From Candidatus Tayloriibacteriota bacterium (GTDB lineage: Bacteria; Patescibacteriota; Minisyncoccia; Phycocordibacterales; PALSA-1337), in contig JAPLZH010000044.1 of NCBI GenBank assembly GCA_026395105.1, positions 1 through 12,248 of the forward strand: a DNA stretch of 12,248 bases, in the 5' to 3' direction. Position 1 is the first letter of the stretch; each line of letters starts with the position of its first letter. The notes under the pieces are model-generated. The model did not search any database. It saw only the letters and a program-made list of their open reading frames with translations, and had not been told where the DNA came from. This document shows, piece after piece, positions 6,991-12,178 of this stretch. A program made the translations under genes and the position numbers.

Positions 6991-7488
6991 TTATGAATCA
7001 AACTGCCTATTAATTATATTCCCAGATTTATTCTTATTAAAAAGTATTTCACTTTTTTCCAATAAGAAAACATTTTTTATTCCTGCTTTTTTTATCGCAT
7101 TCATACACCATCTACAACACCACCAATGCCCCCAGAGATATAGATCTGTTCCCTCTGTTTTATTTCCTTTCTTAATCGCGTCCTGAATAGCCTTTTGCTC
7201 ACTATGGTTTTTCGGATGACATCCTTCACATAGCTCGTAACCTTGACCTGTAGGTATTTTTTGCCTTACCCTCTCGCATATATGATTATTGTGATAATCA
7301 CTACCGTTAGCTCCAATACCGATTATATCCCCTTTATTTACGAGAACACTGCCAATCGGCATCGCTTTGTCTAGAGAATATTTCCTCGCATATTCTTTTG
7401 CAAGGTTAATAAACTCATTCTGCGCTGGTACAGATTTAAAAATCATTTCCTCTGAAAAATATGGCTTCTCAAAAATATCATCATTCAT
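6991..7488 (-). CDS. dCMP deaminase-family zinc enzyme
   Basis: A 165-aa cytidine/deoxycytidylate deaminase-fold protein. The catalytic signature is HSEQKA (His95, Glu97) with Cys125 and Cys128 in WWCCRWC, replacing the common PCxxC. These bind the catalytic zinc and activate water to turn dCMP into dUMP. Extra cysteines at 71, 87 and 90 and His91 could hold a second, structural zinc as in phage T4 dCMP deaminase. The ATG at 7486-7488 is chosen because a longer in-frame extension to 7674 would overlap the ThyA-like gene on the other strand and has no homologous look. It heads the leftward arm: deaminase, tmk, glyA, argS. It fires from a promoter shared back-to-back with the ThyA-like gene. 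A ComE/RibD-type deaminase is less likely given the neighbours. Confidence 0.87.
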   Translation of the reverse strand: MNDDIFEKPYFSEEMIFKSVPAQNEFINLAKEYARKYSLDKAMPIGSVLVNKGDIIGIGANGSDYHNNHICERVRQKIPTGQGYELCEGCHPKNHSEQKAIQDAIKKGNKTEGTDLYLWGHWWCCRWCMNAIKKAGIKNVFLLEKSEILFNKNKSGNIINRQFDS

Positions 7489-7526
7489 ATATAGATAGTT
7501 AACTATAATTATACTATAATTGGAAT
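7489..7526. promoter_or_regulatory. Symmetric divergent promoter between deaminase and ThyA-like genes
   Basis: Only 38 bases separate the two starts. A perfect palindrome AATTATA-C-TATAATT (7507-7521) puts a consensus -10 box TATAAT on each strand: plus 7515-7520, minus 7508-7513, one base apart and pointing outward. A second perfect palindrome, ATAGTTAACTAT (7495-7506), lies beside it. The plus -10 ends six bases before the ThyA-like ATG, so that transcript should start at or next to the ATG. No convincing -35 is seen on either strand. The two promoters overlap physically. Confidence 0.6.
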
Positions 7527-8363
7527 ATGACAAAATTCGATCAAATCTATAAAGACATGGTAACGAAGATAATGTCTGAAGGTATAGCAGAGGTAAATGA
7601 AAGGACACGTCATGAGACAAAGTCAATTCCAGGTATGCATTTTTCAATAGACCTAGAAAAAGACGGCTTCCCATTCTTAACTCTTAGAAAAATACCTGTA
7701 AAAATGTTTGTAGCGGAGCAAATTTGGTTTATTCTCGGTTCTAGAAAGCCAGAAGACTTTCTTCGAAAATATACAAAGATTTGGGATGATTTCACGAATC
7801 CTGGAGATGTCGTCACTGTGGCTTATGGCTATAGATGGAGAAAACATTTTGGCCGTGATCAATTAAAAATGCTTATAGAACTTTTGCAAAAGGATTCTAC
7901 ATCTAGACATGGAGTAATCATTACTTGGGACCCTAGTGCAGATGGCTTAGGAGGAGCAGTGAAAAAGAATGTCCCCTGTCCATTCGCATTCACTGTTAAT
8001 ATTATTGGAGGGCGACTTAATTTACATAATATTATTCGTTCTAATGATGTGATGTTAGGAACGCCGTCTGATGTAGCAGGGTTTGCCTTATTAGCATGTA
8101 TTCTCGCTCAGAAATTAGGCGTCAGACCCGGTATTTACTCTCACTCTATATCAAACGCTCATATCTATGATTCTCATTATTTTGCCGCTGAAGAGATAAT
8201 GAGAAGAAGTAATGACCATAAAAAGATAGAATTAACTTTGCCTGAAAAGACTTTTGAGAGAGCTGAGAAGAGAGACGAAACTTTAGTCGAAGAAATTATT
8301 AAGAATTTGACCGATCAATACACACCGATGGAGCCTATACTGGGAATTAAAATTGTCTTATAA
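7527..8363 (+). CDS. thyA: Thymidylate synthase-family enzyme with dCMP-type specificity residue
   Basis: A 278-aa protein of the ThyA/dCMP-hydroxymethylase family. Family residues are present: Arg26 in the N-terminal phosphate loop, Glu64 in EQIWFILG, the catalytic nucleophile Cys151 in VPCPFAF, Arg127 in TSRHG, RSND at 171-174 and HIYDSHY late in the chain. The Cys-to-RSxD distance equals that in E. coli ThyA. The odd feature is LGTPSDVAGF: Asp182 stands where thymidylate synthases have the Asn of LGxPFN that reads uracil. T4 dCMP hydroxymethylase has Asp there too, within RSNDVVFGFRNDYA. ThyA methylates dUMP with 5,10-methylene-THF; this protein may prefer dCMP. It starts a rightward operon with the Dcd-like and DHFR-like genes. 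A -10 box six bases upstream of ATG suggests a leaderless mRNA. The family is sure; the substrate is not. Confidence 0.9.
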   Translation: MTKFDQIYKDMVTKIMSEGIAEVNERTRHETKSIPGMHFSIDLEKDGFPFLTLRKIPVKMFVAEQIWFILGSRKPEDFLRKYTKIWDDFTNPGDVVTVAYGYRWRKHFGRDQLKMLIELLQKDSTSRHGVIITWDPSADGLGGAVKKNVPCPFAFTVNIIGGRLNLHNIIRSNDVMLGTPSDVAGFALLACILAQKLGVRPGIYSHSISNAHIYDSHYFAAEEIMRRSNDHKKIELTLPEKTFERAEKRDETLVEEIIKNLTDQYTPMEPILGIKIVL

Positions 8364-8371
8364 TTCACATC

Positions 8372-9010
8372 ATGTCTGTAATCACAAAAAAACAAATCTT
8401 AGAAAAGATTAAAAAAGGAGAAATATCTTTTACACCGAATTTAGATGTATTTCAGGTACAAGCCCACGCCATAGACCTTCGCCTCGGTTTTACTTTTATG
8501 ATTCCGAAGAAATGGCATCTTACACCTCACGGCAGAGAGTCACTGGATATATTAAATTTCGATAAAGTAAATAATAATTATTTCGATGTCGTAGAATTAG
8601 AAGAAGGCCAACATTTCGACCTTTTGCCTGGAGAATATATTCTAGTCTCCACCCTCGAATCAATGAAAGTTCCCGATTCCCTGATGGCAGTTCTCTATCC
8701 ACGTTCATCTACGAATAGAAAAGGTCTTTCTTTGGATCTTACGGGGATAATTGATTCCGGATATGAGGGTCAGTTAACTTTGCCCATTAGAAATAACACT
8801 CAGTCTCAGGTAGTCAGACTATATCCCGGTGAAAGGCTTTGCCAAATAGTTTTCGAAACCTTAAGTGAACCTGTTCAGGCCAGAAAGAGCAAATATCATC
8901 AAACGGATATTATCGAGGGAATTAAGAGAGAAAATGGCACTGAAAGCTCTTTAATACTAAATGGTAAAATCAGAGAGCTAAAGAGTGAACATAAAATCAC
9001 TTTAGAATGA
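8372..9010 (+). CDS. dcd: dCTP deaminase/dUTPase-family protein lacking the deaminase Glu
   Basis: A 212-aa trimeric-fold nucleotide enzyme. It aligns along its length with bacterial Dcd: HAIDLRLG (32-39), LLPGEYILVSTLES (84-97), PRSSTNRKG (110-118, with Ser112 and Arg116), GIIDSGYEGQLTL (125-137) and LYPGERLCQIVFE. Asp128 is the water-activating Asp of dUTPases. The catalytic glutamate of dCTP deaminases (E. coli Glu138, in IVLEF) is Pro138 here (LTLPI). PRSS and GIIDSGYEGQL read like dUTPase motifs, so dUTP or dCTP hydrolysis to the monophosphate is more likely than deamination. The C-terminus is about 20 residues longer than E. coli Dcd and shows no glycine-rich dUTPase motif 5. It follows the ThyA-like gene by eight bases, with a TATAAT seven bases before its ATG, and overlaps the next gene by four bases. 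Confidence 0.85.
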   Translation: MSVITKKQILEKIKKGEISFTPNLDVFQVQAHAIDLRLGFTFMIPKKWHLTPHGRESLDILNFDKVNNNYFDVVELEEGQHFDLLPGEYILVSTLESMKVPDSLMAVLYPRSSTNRKGLSLDLTGIIDSGYEGQLTLPIRNNTQSQVVRLYPGERLCQIVFETLSEPVQARKSKYHQTDIIEGIKRENGTESSLILNGKIRELKSEHKITLE

Positions 9011-9522
9011 TTAAAGCATTTATTATAGTCGCCCATACAGCAGATGGATTCATAGCGCCGGCAAATAAAGCAGGACAGGCAGTTCCCTCTACGGCATGGA
9101 CAAGCGGTGCGGATAGAAAAAAGTTTGTAGAATTAACGAAAAAAGCAGGGGTTATAGTGATGGGACTCACGACATATCAAACTATCGGCAAAGCATTGCC
9201 AAATAGAGTTAATATAGTTTATGCGCCGAGTGATACGCCAGTAATTCTGGGAGTGGAGATGACAGATAAGCCTCCGAAGGACCTCTTAGCCGACCTAGAG
9301 GCCAGAGGCTTCACTGATGTGGCTATCTGTGGCGGTTCCACCATTTACACAATGTTCATAGAAGCCGGCCTTATAGATACCATTTACATGACAGTAGAAC
9401 CCCGTCTCTTTGGCACTGGCATGACAGTTTTTAATAAACCACTAGACATTTCCCTCTCCCTCACCTCCGTCGAAAATCTCACCCCCGACGCGCTTTTTCT
9501 CACCTATAAAGTAAGGAGGTAG
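9007..9522 (+). CDS. Dihydrofolate reductase-family protein
   Basis: A 171-aa protein with the DHFR fold. Visible motifs are IIVAHTADGFIA (6-17), an acidic Asp36 in TSGADRKKF at the place of the catalytic Asp27 of E. coli FolA, VIVMGLTTYQTIGKALPNRVNIV for the NADPH and folate site, and CGGSTIY followed by IYMTVEPRLFGTG. RibD C-terminal reductases share this fold, but the IGKALPNR stretch is FolA-like, and the gene sits with a ThyA-family enzyme that turns methylene-THF into DHF when it methylates. DHF to THF reduction is thus the likely job. Its ATGA overlap with the Dcd-like gene implies translational coupling. No Shine-Dalgarno is seen. It is the last gene before the large structured repeat. 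Confidence 0.85.
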   Translation: MIKAFIIVAHTADGFIAPANKAGQAVPSTAWTSGADRKKFVELTKKAGVIVMGLTTYQTIGKALPNRVNIVYAPSDTPVILGVEMTDKPPKDLLADLEARGFTDVAICGGSTIYTMFIEAGLIDTIYMTVEPRLFGTGMTVFNKPLDISLSLTSVENLTPDALFLTYKVRR

Positions 9523-9556
9523 ATTATTGTTCTATGACTCACCTGCGTAAGCATTT

Positions 9557-9673
9557 ATAAAAAACAAAAAGAAAGGTTTTGGGAGCCCTTGCGGAGCGCG
9601 GTCGGCGCGAGCAGAGCAGATTTTCAGCAGAAAATCATGCGTGGCTACAAAAACCTTTCTTTTTGTTTTTTAT
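9557..9673. terminator. Large structured inverted repeat, probable bidirectional terminator or ncRNA
   Basis: Arms 9557-9587 and 9643-9673 match at 29 of 31 positions, the outer 24 without a break. They begin with A-rich and end with T-rich tracts, so each strand would make a stem followed by a U-rich run. The roughly 55-base middle is far more GC-rich than its surroundings and holds its own hairpin: GATTTTC-AGCA-GAAAATC at 9618-9635, extended by GCA/TGC. It also holds CGCG pairs around GTCGG. It lies between the convergent DHFR-like gene and rplK and touches the last base of rplK. Simple terminators rarely carry such an insert, so it could be a dispersed repeat or a structured RNA. Confidence 0.7.
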
Positions 9674-10098
9674 TAACCTTTTACTTCTACCCCCATCGAA
9701 CGGCAAGACCCCTCTATAATCTTCATGCCTGCCTCTATAGTATTTGCATTTAAATCAGGCATTTTCTTTTCTGCGATTTCACGAATCTGCGCGCGAGTAA
9801 TAGTTCCGGCCTTCTTTTTAGTATTTGTTCCACTTCCCTTTTCAGCCTTAATAGCTTTTAGAATTAAGCTAGATGCTGGAGGAGTTTTTAGGACGAAAGT
9901 ATAGGTTCTGTCATCATAAACTGAGATTTCTACTGGAATGATATCTCCCACCATCTTTGCAGTAGCCTCGTTAAATTTCTTAACGAATTCTCCGATGTTA
10001 ATACCAGCCTGACCAAGTGCAGGACCGACAGGAGGTGCTGGATTAGCTTTTCCTGCTGGAATAACGAGTTTTAGCTTTTTTGTAATCTTTTTTGCCAT
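9673..10098 (-). CDS. rplK: 50S ribosomal protein L11
   Basis: A 141-aa protein, exactly the usual length. It binds 23S rRNA at the GTPase-associated centre, where elongation factors act. The N-terminal domain has the proline-rich PAGKANPAPPVGPALGQAG (14-32) and GINIGEFVKKFN. The C-terminal RNA-binding domain has KAGTITRAQIREIAEKKMPD and ends IEGSCRSMGVEVKG. It is the last gene of secE-nusG-rplK, 27 bases after nusG. In most bacteria rplA (L1) follows at once; here the structured inverted repeat follows instead and the next gene is on the other strand. Confidence 0.98.
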   Translation of the reverse strand: MAKKITKKLKLVIPAGKANPAPPVGPALGQAGINIGEFVKKFNEATAKMVGDIIPVEISVYDDRTYTFVLKTPPASSLILKAIKAEKGSGTNTKKKAGTITRAQIREIAEKKMPDLNANTIEAGMKIIEGSCRSMGVEVKG

Positions 10099-10125
10099 AT
10101 TTTTGAATTATTTGGACACTTTACC

Positions 10126-10671
10126 TTATATTTTCTTAACTTGCAAGAAATCCAGTTCTACAGGAGTTTCTCGGCCGAACATTGCTACTAATACTTTAAT
10201 CTTACCCCTCTCTTCATCCACTTCAGCCACTTTGCCTTCTAATTCACGGAATGGACCATCTACTATCTTAACTTGATCATCCTTTGCCATATCTATCTTA
10301 TGAACGACCTTATCTACATTCATTCTTCTGAAAAGTTCATCCACTTCTTCCCTTCTTAGAGGTACTGGAAAGACTCCGGATCCGACGAATCCAGTCACAC
10401 GGGGTGTATTTCGAACGACATACCAAGAATCATCTGTGACCATCATATCTACCAGTATGTATCCTGGATAAATCTTTTCCTCTTCTTCCACGCGCTTATT
10501 TCCCTTTATTTTAATTTTCTTTTCTGTAGGGACTATAACGTTAAAAATCTTATCCCCCATTCCGAGTGAATCTATTCTCTGGCGTAGGTTTCTAGCTACG
10601 GCATTTTCATATCCAGCGTAAGTGTGAATGGCGTACCAGCTTCTCTCGCTATGTGCTTGTTGTTTTGACAT
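10126..10671 (-). CDS. nusG: Transcription termination/antitermination factor NusG
   Basis: A 181-aa protein of normal length. The NGN domain (about 10-120) shows WYAIHTYAGYENAVARNL, the VPTEKK strand, YPGYILVDM and WYVVRNTPRVTGFVG, the surface that bridges the RNA polymerase clamp. The C-terminal KOW domain shows DDQVKIVDGPFRELEGKVAEVD and ends DFLQVKKI. It couples transcription to ribosomes or Rho. It sits between secE and rplK in the conserved order, 34 bases after secE. No clear Shine-Dalgarno precedes the ATG. Confidence 0.98.
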   Translation of the reverse strand: MSKQQAHSERSWYAIHTYAGYENAVARNLRQRIDSLGMGDKIFNVIVPTEKKIKIKGNKRVEEEEKIYPGYILVDMMVTDDSWYVVRNTPRVTGFVGSGVFPVPLRREEVDELFRRMNVDKVVHKIDMAKDDQVKIVDGPFRELEGKVAEVDEERGKIKVLVAMFGRETPVELDFLQVKKI

Positions 10672-10705
10672 ATGCGTAAATTAAATATTAGTTAAAGGCA
10701 AAAAA

Positions 10706-10897
10706 TTATAGGCTTTTTAGACTAGCGAAGTGCTCGATGATTCTGGAGAAAATAAAGTCAAAGACTCCGAGAAGTGCGGCCACGACCACTGAAATTATGA
10801 TAACAACAATGGTTAAAATAATAGCCTGCTTTCGTGTCGGCCATTTTACCAAATGCATTTCATTCTTTGTCTCTTTTATATAGTTAAGCACTCCCAT
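10706..10897 (-). CDS. secE: Preprotein translocase subunit SecE
   Basis: A 63-aa single-span SecE, the short form found outside enterobacteria. The amphipathic helix YIKETKNEMHLVKWPTRKQA includes the conserved WPTRKQ that packs on SecY. One membrane helix follows (about 28-50, IVVIIISVVVAALLGVFDFI). It stabilises the SecYEG channel in the membrane. It is the first gene of secE-nusG-rplK. A good promoter lies about 100 bases upstream, leaving a leader of about 90 bases with a potential long-range stem. Confidence 0.95.
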   Translation of the reverse strand: MGVLNYIKETKNEMHLVKWPTRKQAIILTIVVIIISVVVAALLGVFDFIFSRIIEHFASLKSL

Positions 10898-10930
10898 AGT
10901 ATTTTATTATTTTAATAAAGTTAAGGAAAA

Positions 10931-10981
10931 CTCGGCGAAACCAAACTAAACCAAAATCTCTGCTAAAAAACCCCTGCCGAG
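10931..10981 (-). promoter_or_regulatory. Leader of the secE operon with potential stem
   Basis: CTCGGC (10931-10936) and GCCGAG (10976-10981) can pair across a loop of about 39 bases within the 5' leader of the secE transcript. The loop holds a G-run followed by six U residues on the RNA strand. This could be a regulatory leader, but only one six-base stem is clear. Confidence 0.3.
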
Positions 10982-10994
10982 GTTAGTTAGCTAT

Positions 10995-11023
10995 ATATTA
11001 CCTTTTATATAGTTAGAAGTCAA
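10995..11023 (-). promoter_or_regulatory. Sigma70-type promoter of secE-nusG-rplK
   Basis: On the minus strand TTGACT (11023-11018) and TAATAT (11000-10995) are separated by exactly 17 bases. The match to the bacterial consensus is close and the site is correctly placed upstream of secE and just past the stop of the preceding surface gene. Transcription should start near 10988. Confidence 0.75.
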
Positions 11024-11036
11024 ACGAACAGCCTTA

Positions 11037-11414
11037 TTAATAACTATAGTATTCGATTTGCGTTGATCCATCTGTATGTACACTTAAAGGGCAATTAAAA
11101 CTTGAATAACCCTGTCCCCCATCTCCGGTACCGCTTATAGTAATCTTCCTTAGAGATCCGGAGGTTTTACCATAGACAACCGATATATCACCAGCTGTTC
11201 CAGTCCCTGAGGGGTTACCATAAATCACAGTATCGCCCGTTCCGAAATATGGTGAAAGACCCGTTTCTTCTACCGTCAAAAGTAATTTTCCTGTTCCCGT
11301 CACAGCATTTCCATTGTTATCACACTCTATATATGAAGGAAATCCACTAATGCCACGATGTTGTTTATACTGAGTAAGCCCGTCTGTACTACCTCCCCCT
11401 CCCCTATCTTCCAT
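11037..11414 (-). pseudogene. Surface-type protein, C-terminal part in a shifted frame
   Basis: A 125-codon stretch from ATG 11414, beginning with a Gly-rich linker (DRGGGGSTDG) and continuing with Gly/Ser/Thr-rich, strand-forming sequence (KLLLTVEETGLSPYFGTGD, VVYGKTSGSLRKITISGTG) and two cysteines, to the end QIEYYSY. It looks like the missing C-terminus of the fragment at 11404-12117, read one base over. The style is that of secreted or pilin-like proteins of Patescibacteria; I do not recognise the family. The frame upstream of 11414 (to 11555) looks like non-coding translation, so the switch probably lies near the G-rich run at 11395-11410. It could be a mutation, an assembly indel or a real frameshift site. 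Confidence 0.55.
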
Positions 11415-12117
11415 AAACCCAGATTTCGGCATTTGTAAGGGGGCTACTAACTTCAAAATCAAATTTGTAAGGGTTAGTGTAAGAGCTAGTATAGCTTCCA
11501 TTACACGTACCATTGCCAGCTCTGTTCCAGTTATATAGTGATACCCACTTACCAATGTTACTAAAGTCTGTTCTTAATGTACTATCCCCAAAAACATAAG
11601 AATACATTCCAGAACCAGTATTACCTGTAAATAAAGTAATCCCTGCTGACTTTGCTGGTGGTGTGAAAAAACCTCCAGAAATACTACTCTGTTCATGGTT
11701 AAGATAAGCGATCTGATGATAAACAGTCTTTTGACTACTAGACATGTCATAAGAGAAAGTTTCAATAACACAACCAGTAGCAGAATTACAATAGTTTGTA
11801 AGATCAGCTGATATACATTTAGGTCCAAACGAAGCAGAAGTGCTACTTATGTCTAACGTTAGATGATTTCCAATTCCATAACTTGAACTACCAGAATTTC
11901 CACCTACACATCTCTTTTCGAGTTTTGTTACAGGCAGATGAGTCTGAGAAAGAGAAACAGTGCCATAATTATTTTCTGTTTTTTTGTTGCTAAAAATATA
12001 AACAGTAGCACCACCAGAAGGAAAGGATATTGCTGTTGGGCTGACAATAGACGTGTAAAAATAGGGTGCGGTTCCAATATCAGGTGAAGTAGCAAATACA
12101 GTTCCAATAAGAACTAG
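11404..12117 (-). pseudogene. Surface-type protein, N-terminally cut by IS30, stops at a frameshift
   Basis: A 237-residue open frame. On its 5' side it runs into TAG inside the IS30 inverted repeat, so the start codon is missing. The first visible residues VLIGTVFATSP could be the end of a signal or pilin-type hydrophobic helix. The rest is rich in Ser, Thr, Gly and Asn with spaced cysteines (KRC, PKC, NYC, TGC, GTC), typical of an extracellular disulfide-bearing protein. It ends NAEIWVYGR then TAG at 11404-11406, and plausible coding continues in the next frame. No catalytic motif is seen. Both the IS and the frame break suggest the gene is inactive in this copy, or at least was sequenced in disrupted form. 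Confidence 0.6.
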
Positions 12118-12142
12118 CTACCTTTGAAGTAGGACAGTAGAA
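12114..12142 (+). repeat. IS30 terminal inverted repeat (left end)
   Basis: Begins CTAGCTACC and contains AAGTAGGACA. It is the inverse of 107-135 with 24 of 29 positions matching. It marks the point where the element enters the surface-protein gene. Confidence 0.85.
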
Positions 12143-12178
12143 TTAATGTATTAACAAAATAATTAATTTAATTGTCAT

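Noticed and set aside
7489..7674. N-terminal extension of the deaminase gene to an ATG at 7674
   Set aside because: It would overlap the first 148 bases of the ThyA-like gene on the opposite strand and pass through the shared promoter. The extra 62 residues do not resemble a domain, and the ATG at 7488 gives the expected family length.
10898..11036. tRNA-Trp gene, often found before secE
   Set aside because: No cloverleaf with CCA anticodon, TTC-loop or acceptor stem can be drawn; only a promoter and a leader stem are visible.
11415..11555. Upstream part of the shifted frame as a separate gene start at 11555
   Set aside because: The translation there looks random, while the other frame over the same bases continues the Ser/Gly/Asn-rich cysteine protein. 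The frame switch is a better explanation.
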